64,000 nucleotides of DNA from Nannochloris sp. 'desiccata' (taxonomy: Eukaryota; Chlorophyta; Trebouxiophyceae; Chlorellales; Chlorellaceae), in contig JAGTXX020000011.1 in NCBI GenBank assembly GCA_019044685.2, positions 1,736,001 through 1,800,000 on the forward strand. Direction: 5' to 3'. Of this stretch, positions 34,350 through 44,357 are shown in pieces. A model generated the notes under the pieces. It ran no database searches. It saw only the letters and a program-made list of their open reading frames with translations, and had not been told where the DNA came from. The translations under genes and the position numbers were made by a program. Within the stretch, counting starts at the first letter, position 1. Each line of letters starts with the position of its first letter.

Positions 34350-34612
34350 TATTTAGGGTTTAGGGTTAAGGGTTTGGCCAATTTCTCATTGCTGTCGGCA
34401 AGCTCAATATCTCTTTGAGCAAGCGCAGCCAAGGCTTTTTGAAGCTGATTCTGAAGGTTTACCTCCCGACTAGCAACGTTCTATGCATTTAGAGCGACCT
34501 CGAGGGCTTCATCATGTTCCTGTTGTGCTAGTATACAAAGTTGGCGTGCATCGAGCGGTTTTTGCGCTGTAGTTCTGTGACTCTACCAGACAGTTCAACT
34601 TTCGTCTTCTAC
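34350..34612 (-). pseudogene. Degenerate coiled-coil coding fragment
   Basis: Read on the minus strand, about 85 residues of strongly coiled-coil sequence survive but are broken. From high to low coordinates: KVELSGRVTELQRK, then a frame change near 34556, QLCILAQQEHDEALEVALNA, an in-frame TAG near 34486, NVASREVNLQNQLQKALAAL and AQRDIELADSNEKLAKP. The heptad pattern and Glu/Gln/Ala/Leu composition are far from random for an intergenic region. No start or splice arrangement rescues it, since the gap at the stop is too short for an intron. It probably is the remnant of a duplicated or transposed long coiled-coil gene; no clear match to the coiled-coil gene near 44.4 kb was seen. Confidence 0.6.
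34352..34375 (+). repeat. Telomere-like TTTAGGG repeats
   Basis: Two exact TTTAGGG units, one variant TTAAGGG and a trailing TTT lie in tandem at the end of the degenerate coiled-coil fragment. This is the plant-type telomere unit; an internal short tract may mark a repaired break or insertion. Confidence 0.6.
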
Positions 34613-34786
34613 TTTCTTTTTGCAGGATGGTATCTTCCAGAATATGTTTATTGTTTGCAATGTTGGATCTGGTACTATTGTTTTGATGCTTTAAAGGCGA
34701 AAAGATTGATACTACTTAATGAACACAAAATGACGAGTAAAAACAGAGAAAATTAAGAAGGAAAGATACGAGGTACATCCTTCTTT

Positions 34787-35490
34787 CTAGAGCATGCCAC
34801 CTTCGGCAGCCACTGGGTACCCAGGTAATGTTTGTAGCTGTCCATCATGTAGTAGAATCATACCCTGCATTTTCAACATCTCAGTTTCTAAAGTTTCTAT
34901 TCGGGCAAGCAGATCACCTACATTATTTGCAGGAGCAGCGCCATTGGCAGCAGCTGTTGCAGCTGTAGGTTCTGTTCGTATAGCGTTTGCAACACCTACC
35001 GCCCCAACTTCGCTTTTGTCTCCTCTGGAAACTTTAATAGCTGCTGATCCTAAACGATAACTGCTACATTTGCTGATAATAAAGGAAAATATATTCAAGA
35101 GCGGGAGAGCCTCTGGTGGAGCTTCAGTATACATTCTGCCTATTACACTGCCGCAGCCTGAACAACAGACATGAAAATATGTATATGTTTGGCTGTCTAG
35201 GGTGTCTTTCTGGGGTATTCTATCAACAGTAACGTCGGAGGCGGCTGCAAAGAAAAGAGGCGGCGGAGCGATGACCAAAATGAGATCATATTAAAAAGGT
35301 AAACAGGAGTGCTCAGCAGGGTCTGAAAATTAGTGAGTATGATCTTACCTGGGACTGCTATGATTTTGGTTGCACCTATGGTGGCTGCGTATGAATTGGC
35401 AGCAGTATCACCGACTATTGTTTTGCAACTGGAGCATTGAATTACAAGGTTTAGTGGTGGAGCTAGTGAAAAAGATATTGTGGGCTCCAT
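34787..35490 (-). CDS. MIS18: Mis18-domain centromere protein
   Basis: Exons 35490-35349 and 35244-34787 give 199 residues. Mis18 proteins license centromeres for new CENP-A loading. The Mis18/yippee-like zinc fold is seen as paired CxxC motifs: VIQCSSCKTIVGD near residue 20 and YFHVCCSGCGSVIGRMY near residue 75, followed by LLNIFSFIISKCSSYRLGS, which matches the helix-strand region after the second CxxC in animal MIS18A. A C-terminal coiled coil (GDLLARIETLETEMLKMQGM) suits oligomerisation as in the family. Length agrees with animal MIS18A (~230). Plain yippee proteins lack the coiled coil. Confidence 0.75.
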
Positions 35491-35828
35491 GTTGATGGTA
35501 ATTTAGAATTCGGAAAATGGGGTTTTTGCAGCGGAAACGCCTTGAATTAAGGTTTTGTCGCCAAAAACTGACAAAAAAATATTCAAAAGATGAAGAAAGT
35601 AGATGCACGTAGATTGCTACGTCGTTGATTGCTGGCTTAGGAGATTGAAATTGTCAAAATCCTGGTTCATTGGCTGTTGTGTATAAAGCACATTGGCCTG
35701 GAAACACGCCAAGACCTACAGATTTCGTTGATGGAGGCGCTGCAGTAGTTGGCACCCAATTTAATCCTCTTTTTCAAAGTTTCCTTTCACATTCATTTCA
35801 TATAATATAGATCATTTAATAATACAGT
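35491..35828. promoter_or_regulatory. Head-to-head promoter interval, MIS18 / CYP51
   Basis: A 338-base spacer, AT-rich near the CYP51 start, with no recognised element and no coding character. Confidence 0.4.
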
Positions 35829-37489
35829 ATGGCTGTTGATCTCGTAGCGGTCACTGAGGGCCTTCAGGCTCTCCCGCTTCCCCAGCTCATTGCTGTGGCT
35901 ACTGGAGTTGTCTTCCTTGCTGCACTTGTGATGCGTATTCTCGGCAACAAGTTCCAGGGAAATGCACCTCCCGTTGATGAAGGCATCCCTTTTGTAGGAG
36001 GCCTAATCAAATTTAGCAAGGTAAGCTATACAACTTTTAAACAATAACCCACCTGATTTCTAGTTGCCGCCGTCGCCGCCCCGGCTTCTGATGTCTCTTT
36101 ATTCTCTGCCCTCCCTTTCTCCTAGTTTCTAACCAAAACCTTATCTTTCCTATCCTATCTTCAATTTTATCTTATCTACAGGGCCCTCTTGATCTCATGA
36201 CTGAAATGTATGCCAAGCACGGCGAAGTCTTCACCATCCCTCTTTTACACAAAAACATGACCTTCCTCATTGGCCCCAACGTTTCACCCTATTTTTTCAA
36301 TTCCACCGACGAAAAGATGTCTCAAACTGAAGTCTACAACTTCAACGTCCCTACTTTCGGCAAAGGCGTCGTGTACGACGTTGACGTTAAAATCAGAGCT
36401 GAACAATTTCGCATTGTTGGTGATGCCTTAAAATCTGCAAAGTTGAAATCTTACGTTCCTATGTTTATTCAAGAAGCTGAAGAATATTTCGCGAAATGGG
36501 GCGAGACTGGTACTGTCAACCTACTCGACGTCTTTGGAGAGCTTATTATTATGACTGCCTCCAGAACCTTGTTAGGACGGGAGGTACGTGAGCACATGTT
36601 TAGAGAGGTTGCTGATCTTTATCACGACTTAGACGATGGCATGCGCCCCTTATCCGTAATCTTCCCCTACGCACCTACCGCGTATCATCGTAAACGTGAT
36701 GCTGCTTTAAAACAGCTTCAAGGCATCTTTGGTAAAGTTCTTGCTGCCAGACGTGCCTCTAGCACAAAAGAAGACGACATGCTTCAAGTTCTGATGGATG
36801 CAAATTATCAAAAAGTTAACAACGGCCGTAAATTAACTGACGAGGAGATCACTGGTTTACTTATCGCCATCTTATTCGCCGGGCAGCATACGTCTACTGT
36901 CACTTCCAGTTGGACAGGCTACAGAATGATGTCGACCAAGGACACCACGTTTGCTGCAGCGGTCAAAGAACAACAAGAGATGATGAAAAAACACGGAGAA
37001 AAACTTGATTTTGATATTTTAACGTCTATGGATGTACTTCATTGGAACATCCACGAAGCCCTGCGGTTAGGACCACCTTTAATTATGGTGATGCGGTACT
37101 CCAAGGAAGCCTTTTCCGTAACTACCTCCAAGGGAAAGACCCATATCATCCCTAAAAATCATATTGTTGCTTGCTCTCCTACTTTTGCTCATTTATTGCC
37201 TCAGGTGTTTGAGCACCCGGATAAGTATGAGCCTGATCGTTTCTTACCTCCTCGTGAAGAACAGAATGCCAAGCCCTTTTCGTATCTTGGCTTTGGAGGA
37301 GGTCGCCACGCGTGCATGGGACAGATGTTTGCAATGTTGCAGATTAAAACAATCTGGAGTGTTTTAATGAGAAATTTCGATTTTGAGATGATTGATGCCT
37401 TCCCTGAGCCTGATTATACGTCAATGGTGATTGGTCCAAAGCCGTGCCGTGTGAAATATACTCGCAGAAAGTTACAGCCTGCTGTTTAA
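35829..37489 (+). CDS. CYP51: Sterol 14-alpha-demethylase (cytochrome P450 CYP51)
   Basis: Exons 35829-36020 and 36182-37489 give 499 residues, normal for an ER-anchored P450. It removes the 14-methyl group of sterol precursors. An N-terminal anchor (LPQLIAVATGVVFLAALVM) precedes PPVDEGIPFVGGLIKF. CYP51 landmarks: the B'-helix YNFNVPTFGKGVVYD, the I-helix AGQHTSTVTSSW (297-), and the heme loop FGGGRHACMG with Cys442. The intron lies just after the membrane anchor and hinge. Codon choice is biased to C-ending codons in places, suggesting good expression. Confidence 0.96.
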
Positions 37490-38066
37490 GGTGCAAGCAT
37501 ACTCTTTCAAGCTTGAGAAAGCTTTTTGACGTGGTAAATTAAACGATTTTTTTTTTTTTTATTGAAAGTTCTTCTTCCTTTCTTGCTCTTTCTTTCCTTT
37601 CCGAGATTTATCTGATGAATGTTTAATCTACTATTCTACTATTCTTCTATTTTTCCTTTCTATTTCTTTATTCTAAACAGAGGGAGGCACTTTGACTCGG
37701 GAGGACCTCTTCGCCCTTGTCCTCCCTTTCTATTTCATTATTATTCAAACCGAATTTTGTAAGTCAAAACTGCCCCGGTTAGTCTTTAGCGCAATAGCGG
37801 TAAAAAAACCCGTAAAATAGAGCCTAAAAAAATGAGGGAAAGTGCTAAGAAGAGAAGCTCTCCTGTGGCAAAAAGTGCTGCTGCTGGCTTGATGATCCTT
37901 TCTTACACAGTAGGTTAAAAACAAATCCTAGCATTTAAAACCGAGCCCTTCAGATCCAGGTATCCTAGGCGCTCTTTAATTTAAGAGAATGTGCACTATA
38001 TTTACGTATATATCTTGTGAATAACTATAAAAAGGCCACAGAAGCAGCTAGGAGACCAACATACTA

Positions 38067-38381
38067 TCGCCCAGTGGGGCATATGCCAGCCAAAGCACTC
38101 TGCCGCATGAATAGATTATTTAAGTAAGGTTCAGCAAAAGGGAGGTCTTATTAATTAAAACCCTCTGTACATAGCGCAATGCACTATCATCAGGAAGTAT
38201 TGGAAGGTGTGTATGTATTGAAAACAGGTTTCTTCCAGGCATAACATAGGGCCCAGCAGGAGTTCTCAAAGGGATATGTAGTTAGGTTCTATAACCAGCA
38301 TTATAACAGTGCTTGCATTTGAATCAAAAATGACTATTGGGAAGCAAGGGGCACAAGACGCACTTTCGCCCAGTGGGGCAT
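38067..38381. repeat. Two 16-base direct repeats, 299 bases apart
   Basis: TCGCCCAGTGGGGCAT occurs exactly at 38067-38082 and 38366-38381. The core GCCC-AGTG-GGGC can form a small hairpin. Flanks are only loosely similar. Function unknown. Confidence 0.75.
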
Positions 38382-38981
38382 GCATACAAGCTTTCTCGCC
38401 CGGCTGTCAGGATTTCATTGCAGCTAGCTCAGGAAGTTCAATAAAGGCTCGAGGTAGATAATATTGATATTGTAGATTGGCGAAGGTGTCAGCTGCAGTG
38501 GACAACGACATGTATCTAATAGCTGAGAAGGGAGATGATTCCCTTCTTCTGCTGACGTTGGCGGTGTGGTGACGGGTAGGCGTCTTGAAGATTGTCTTAG
38601 AGTAGGGACCCACCCAGGACTGGGCGCTCTATCAATGGAAATTAATAAATTAGGTAGATGGGTATAAGATGGTTCAAGATGGTTCAAGTTGGTTCACGTG
38701 GGGTCTCGAGGGGCACTTGGTGATATTCACCGATGTCTTGATTACCAAGATAGGTGCTGCCAGACAGCCGTGTGCTGCTCAGCGGGGGTGATTATTATTA
38801 GGTATTATTATTATGGAATGAGAATCGCAGAGGGGTGGGTGTATGCGTCGCCTGGGTGTTCATCCCTACCCGATAATTATGATGAACTGATGAAACTGAT
38901 GACATAACCTGCCCTACCGCGACTCTCCTTGGCCTTAATCGCCAGCCGTGCGGCTGATTTAAGCCTTTTACTCCCAACTAC

Positions 38982-39002
38982 AATAATAATAATAATAATA
39001 AT
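38982..39002. repeat. (AAT)n microsatellite
   Basis: Seven AAT units; the last overlaps the ATG of a short upstream reading frame before the Lys/Ala/Pro-rich plastid gene. Confidence 0.9.
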
Positions 39003-39200
39003 GGCTTTCCATTCCATGATTCAACCCTTTCTTTTTCAAGTAGCTTTGGCCCGATCTTTAACTTCATCTCAAAAACTTAAGCTAAATAGCGACGCATTTT
39101 GGGTATACTGGAACTTGCATTTTAGATCTACTTTTAAAGATTATTTTAGCGACAGGTCTATTGTCTTCTTGTGAATTTTACGAGCTTTAATTAGATAGAG

Positions 39201-40239
39201 ATGCAGACTGCTTTTGTTCAGAGAATGGTGGTGCCTACCAAGGCTTCTGGCCTTGCCAAGCCCTCCAGAAGCTCTCTTCACGTTTTGATGGCTGTCAAGG
39301 GTGTTGAAAGGTATGTTTTGATGTCCTAGCTTAGACATTGCGCCGAACCAAACACAAGATCCATGGTACAAGTTTGTTTTTCACCCACCACCTTATTATC
39401 ATTTATTGACCTTGATTACCTCTTCAAATATATTGATTACATACAGAAACGAGGCAATTGCCCCTTTCAAGGCCGTTGCCATCGCTGGACTCGCTGCTTT
39501 GATCGTTGGAACCGAGTCCCCCGCACTTGCTGCCGCTGTCCCCAAGTCCACTGGCCAGGGTGAGCTCTTGGAGCAGCTCCTTGCTCAGCAAAAGGCCGGA
39601 GATGTCAAGGCAAAAACCATTAAAGCTGTTGCCAAGCCTGCTGAAGTGGCTGTCTATGGAAAGAACAAGCCCAACTCTGCTCCCAAGCCCGTCGCTGCCA
39701 AGCCCGCCCCCAAACCTGCCGCCAAGAAGGCTCCTGTTCAGCAGAAGGTAAATGCAAAAGCCCTAAAATTTGACACCAAGGCAGGTTCTGGAACTCAGGG
39801 TGCTGCCCCTGCTGGTCTTGAACTTCCTGTGCCCAAGGGCGCCACAAAGACTGCTGCTAAACCTGTTGCTGTTAAAAAGCCCGCCGCCGCCCCTACCAAG
39901 GCTGCTGCTAAGCCTGTTGCTGCCAAGGCTGCCCCTGCTCCCAAGGCCGCTGCCGCTAAACCCCTTGCTGCCAAGGCCGCTCCTGCTCCTGCTCCCAAGG
40001 TTGCCGTCAAGAAGGCTGCCGCCGCTGCTGGTGCCGCTGCAGCAACTGCCACTGCTGCCAAGGTTGCCACCAGCAGCGCCCCTGCTTTCAAGGCTGCTGC
40101 TGCATCGTCTTCCTCTACTGCTTCTGCTGGTGTTGATAATGGTGCTATCCAGGCTGGAGTTGTTCTTGCTGCTGAGCTTGCGGGTGTTGCAATTGCCTCC
40201 TCTGTTGTCGGACAAATCATTCGCCCCTCCAAGGCATAA
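39201..40239 (+). CDS. Lys/Ala/Pro-rich plastid (thylakoid) protein, unknown function
   Basis: Exons 39201-39310 and 39447-40239 give about 300 residues. The leader is two-part: a basic Ser-rich transit segment starting M-Q-T-A-F, then a hydrophobic segment (FKAVAIAGLAALIVGTE) ending SPALAA, a thylakoid-processing pattern. Residues ~95-245 are a histone-H1-like low-complexity region of Lys, Ala and Pro (units like AAKPVAAKAAPAPK). The C-terminus has one membrane-length hydrophobic helix (AIQAGVVLAAELAGVAIASSVV) then IIRPSKA. Codons are strongly biased to GCC/AAG, unlike the neighbours, suggesting high expression. The intron separates the transit and lumenal parts. No family is recognised; a lumenal, membrane-tethered cationic protein is the best description. 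Confidence 0.8.
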
Positions 40240-40654
40240 AGAGAAGCCATTTTCGCAATCAAAATTTAATTTTTAGAGAGAAAGAATCTTGAGATGTTTG
40301 ACATTTCGCTTTTTTGTTTTATCCTTTTTCCTTTTCGCTTGATGCGTGGTCTAGTGGATGTAGACCACTTCTTTTTCCCCGTCGCTAATGAATTTTCTCT
40401 TATTTACTATTTTGCTCTTCTTGCTGTAAGCTTTATCATATCAAAGCACGAGTAATGTCGTTATAAGGATTCTGTTCACACCTACAAGACTACTGAAGAC
40501 AACCACCACGCAGAATATTGGGTTTCTTAATCAAAGCCAAGGCGCCGAGAGAAGCGGGGCTGGACCCAACTACCAAGAAGATTCTGATCAACCACCATTG
40601 GATGATTTTAAATGCATAATTTCACTATTCGCTTCTTTTTGATTTGGTTGTGGT
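40240..40654. other. Intergenic spacer between plastid protein and DJ-1 genes
   Basis: T-rich 3' region of the preceding gene, then the promoter of DJ-1. No coding sequence seen. Confidence 0.4.
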
Positions 40655-41335
40655 ATGCTTTCCTGCCGTTTCCCTCGCGCAATTCCTGCTTGGAGCACTA
40701 TTCGAAGACAAACATTGCGATCTACAACCCATAAAACAATGGCTTCTGCCAAACGTGTACTCGTGCCAATCGGCACTGGCAGCGAAGAGATGGAAGCTGT
40801 GATTGTAATAGACGTCCTCCGCAGAGCTGGTGCTGACGTTGTCGTGGCATCTGTGGAAACCGCTCTAGAGGTGAATTGCAGTCGGGGCGTAAAGATTGTA
40901 GCTGATAAGTTAATTGACGACGTCGTCACTGAACATTTCGACCTCATAGCTCTTCCTGGAGGAATGCCTGGTGCTGAACGCCTTCGAGATTCAGAAGCTC
41001 TCATTGGCCTTCTTGATAAACAAGCAGCAGCGGGCAAAGCACATGCCGCCATCTGTGCCACTCCTGCTGTGGCGTTAGAACCCCATGGGTTCCTTAAGGG
41101 CAAGAAATCTACCGCACACCCTGCTTTTACTGATAAATTAGTGGATAATAGTGAAGCGCAGAGGAGGGTAGTAGCTGATGGCGTCTTGACAACTTCTCGG
41201 GGCCCTGGAACTGCATTTGAATTTGCATTAGCTCTAGTGAAACAGTTGTATAGTGAGGAGAAGATGGAGGAAATTGCTGGACCCATGGTAATGTATGATG
41301 GGTGGAAGGACGCAGTTGATGGCGCTGGAAGGTAG
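40655..41335 (+). CDS. DJ-1/PfpI-family protein with organelle leader
   Basis: An intronless frame of 226 residues. Residues 29-226 are a DJ-1/PARK7-type domain: KRVLVPIGTGSEEMEAV with the conserved Glu, DLIALPGGMPGAERL, and the nucleophile elbow AAICATPAVALEPHG containing the reactive Cys. Family members act as glyoxalase III or protein/nucleotide deglycases or as redox chaperones. Met29 begins the conserved core, so the upstream 28 residues (MLSCRFPRAIPAWSTIRRQTLR...) with many Arg/Ser and no acidic residue look like a mitochondrial or plastid presequence; initiation at Met29 would give a cytosolic form. Confidence 0.9.
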   Translation: MLSCRFPRAIPAWSTIRRQTLRSTTHKTMASAKRVLVPIGTGSEEMEAVIVIDVLRRAGADVVVASVETALEVNCSRGVKIVADKLIDDVVTEHFDLIALPGGMPGAERLRDSEALIGLLDKQAAAGKAHAAICATPAVALEPHGFLKGKKSTAHPAFTDKLVDNSEAQRRVVADGVLTTSRGPGTAFEFALALVKQLYSEEKMEEIAGPMVMYDGWKDAVDGAGR

Positions 41336-41561
41336 AAGAAATATAGAAAATCTGAATTGTTTTTCGATTCCCACTCATTGGGAATTTGAAATTATTAAAC
41401 CTTTTTTTTAACTTTTTCATACATGTAAACTAGTTGAAGTAAGAAACAGGAGAGAAAATTGTGATTGTTTTCATAAAGTTTATAGAAAATCCAGTTTTGA
41501 GTTTTGTTTGCTAAGTTTTTCAAATAAAAGACGCTTTTTACAAATCAACAGATGCCGAGCG

Positions 41562-44088
41562 TCACCCTCCTGCCGAGACTGCAGACGCCATCTCATGCAT
41601 CCTCCCATCCGCACTTTTATTACTACTGCCATTGCCAACCAACTCCGGATCTAACCCACCACCAAGCTCAGAATTCATTACCATTCTCTTATATTGTCCT
41701 CCTTCAACAGCCATCAAGTCAGCATGAGTACCTTGCTCGACTACCCGGCCACCGACAATCACCGCAATCGAATCAGCACTTCGAATAGTACTTAGCCTGT
41801 GGGCAATAATAACCTTTGTGACGCCTTTAATCTCTTGTAGCGCTTCGTCTACAGCACGTTCTGCGTCGACATCTAACGCAGCAGTTGGTTCGTCCAGCAG
41901 TAATAATCTCGGATGCCTCACCAATGCCCTTGCGATACTGAGGCGCTGTTGTTGGCCTCCACTTAATTGGGCGCCTCGTTCCCCTAATTGAGTATTAAAT
42001 TTCTCAGGTAATGCGTTAATGAACCCGGACGCGTGTGCAGCATCAGCAGCTGCAATAATACTTTCTTCTGTCGCCTCCTCAGGACTACACCCGAGTGCAA
42101 TTTGCTCCGCCACAGTTCCCGACATCAATGCTGGTTGTTGAAGCACTGTTCCTATAGTCTTACGAGCGTTAGCAATCGTATTTTTATCTAGTATAATGTT
42201 ATCTAAAAGCACTTGTCCCTTTTGGGGTGTATAGAGACCTAATAACAATGCCGCTGTGGTCGACTTTCCACCTCCAGATGGCCCTACGAGAGCTAGCGTT
42301 GACCCTGGAGATATGGATAAGGTTAATCCTTGGAGGGCCCAATCTGATCGACCCTGGTATTTGAACCAAACATCACGTAACTCTAGTGAACTTCCAGCAG
42401 CAGCAGCAGATGATGATATAGTAGTGTTGGGTTTTGCTGCCTCTTTTGTCAAACTTTCTTTAATTTGGTGGTGACTTAATACATTTTCCTTTTTCTTTTT
42501 GTTGCTAGTACTACGAGTACGCGTTGTCTCGTCGTATTCGAACAACACATCCGCTGCAGGATCACGATCTCCTTGTAAAACTTGCGCTATTCTTTCCATT
42601 GCACCTACAGTCTTCCCCATATCACCCAAGGATGCAGCCAAGGTCGCCAGGCCAACACCTAGAAACACATTAAAAACATTAAACGATAACAACAGACCGA
42701 GGGAGACTTTGCCAGCCAATACCAGCGCACCACCAATAGCGAGCAAACTTAAAGTTGTCGTATTAATTGCTAAACGACTGTATCCTTCAACAAAACCTTG
42801 AAACATTGCGCACTTCGTCGCTAAATTGTAGCCCTCTTGAGTTAATGTGCTATAAGCAGCACCTTCCCGGTCCTCTGCAGCGAAAATTTTCACTGTTCTG
42901 ACGTGTGTAAGACGTTCTGTAGCAAATTCCATAGCGCGTCCTGCAGCGCCTTGTCGATTCAAAGATAATTTTGCAGACTTTGCAACGATGAGTTTGAAAA
43001 CAAAGGCCAGAAGGGGGGTAGAGAGGACGCCGACCATTGCCAAGAGAGGGTTCTTCACGGTTCTGCAGAAAATAATAGGGGACAAGATAGATAGATAGAT
43101 AATGTAAGTGTTGTTATATATCTGTAGTAATTGATATAACAGCTCTAAGAGAGCGGGAACCCTACTCCAAGAAGGGAAAGAAAGAAAGAAACTAAAAGGA
43201 AGAAAATGTATCAACCTACATGAGAATGACGGTGAATAGAATTTCAAACAAACTTCGAAATCCTCTTTGCCCCAATAAATCATCAACAGTCGCCTGTACA
43301 ACAGTAATATCTAACGATAATCGTGACGTTATATCGCCCTTTCCAGCAGAATCGAAATAACTCTGATCTCTGGCTAGGGTCTCGGCCATCACTCTTTTTC
43401 GGAGTCGGGCGGCAAAGCGATTTGCTAGAAATGGCGCCAAAAATGAAACTATACAGTTGCCTAAAGTGGAAAGCAAGAGACAAACGGATAATCTAGATAG
43501 AGCAGGTCCAAAAGCAGGGGGAGCAGCAGCTGCAGCGTCACGGACGCTGCATATCATGTGTTGTATACCTCCGATAAAAAGATTACCAACTCCGCTGCCA
43601 GGAGAGGGAGCAGCAGCGGCAGTTTTTGCAGCCAGTTGTGTTGCTGATGGGGTTGTTAAATAGCCTCTGACGATGTCAAATAAGTCTCCAATGGCGATAG
43701 GGAAGGCTAGTACGAGCAGTGTACTGATAATTACTATTACTAGAGTAAAGGCAAGAAAGAAGCGATCGGGCCATAAGACCTCCGAAGCAAGTTGCCATGC
43801 TGCATTTTTGGATTCTTCTGTCTTATTATTCGTATCGTTCTCCTTATCGGCAATGCTTTCTTCATGAGTTGGAAACGGGGAAGCTGCTGCTGCTGTTGAG
43901 TAAGTTCTTTGAAGCAGAGGTCGGGGGACCTGCCGATGAGAAGGAGCACCGTTACCACCCACAGATATTCTCCTGTTGGTTCCTAAACTAAGATTTAATG
44001 GCAATGTGCTATTGATACGAAGCTTTGGAGCGTTTACAGTCTGGCTAATAGAGCTATTTCGCCCAAGAAGTGACATTAGTAAGACCAT
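41562..44088 (-). CDS. ABCB-type half ABC transporter, probably organellar
   Basis: Exons 44088-43220 and 43062-41562 give about 789 residues. One membrane domain plus one nucleotide-binding domain is the half-transporter layout of ABCB8/ABCB10/TAP-like proteins, which work as dimers. The N-terminus is rich in Arg/Ser/Asn with RPLLQRTYSTAAAA, typical of a mitochondrial presequence. Membrane spans are seen around FLAFTLVIVIISTLLVLAFP and later. The ATPase part has Walker A VGPSGGGKSTT, the Q-loop LQQPALMSG, the signature LSGGQQQRLSIARAL and Walker B LLLLDEPTAALD. An Ala/Pro-rich loop after the first span is unusual. A second in-frame Met at 44076 is an alternative start. Transported substrate unknown. 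Confidence 0.88.
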
Positions 44089-44357
44089 GGGTGGGTGATT
44101 CACTTTGAATTCTCAAGCAAGGAGTGAAAATGCGTCAAGACACGGAGGTGGGCATGTTATTATCGGTGTGTCTAACAACTCCAACAGGTTATAATGCGAT
44201 AAGGGAGGAAATTCAGCGGTAAAAAATACCTGGCCATCGGACAAGGTGGATTCTTGGTTTCTTTACCAATTTTGACAGCGGTTTATAACAGACACCCACA
44301 AACTAAACTTGCTAAATAAACAATTCCTGTTATTGGTTATCAATATATCTTACTATA
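44089..44357. promoter_or_regulatory. Head-to-head promoter interval, ABC transporter / coiled-coil gene
   Basis: A 269-base spacer that contains GGGCATGTTATTA at 44150-44162, a 13-base word also found in the promoter interval near 60.6 kb. Confidence 0.45.

Larger units (their letters stand above)
37490..39200. other. Longest gene-poor gap (1.7 kb)
   Basis: No convincing complete gene. It opens with the CYP51 3' region and a T-run near 37547-37560. A 16-base sequence is repeated at 38067 and 38366. Minus-strand 38407-38640 has protein-like but unanchored coding text. A triple ggttca(a/c)g run lies near 38670-38698, and an (AAT)n run at 38982-39002 directly precedes a 57-codon frame (39001-39174, MAFHSMIQPFLF...) that may be an upstream ORF of the next gene. 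Confidence 0.5.

Noticed and set aside
39001..39174. A 57-codon frame before the plastid gene (MAFHSMIQP...)
   Set aside because: Could be an upstream ORF, but there is no conservation evidence; mentioned only in the gap entry.
39795..40262. Long antisense frames opposite the Lys/Ala/Pro-rich gene
   Set aside because: They are the mirror image of GCC/AAG-biased low-complexity coding; no start context or family.
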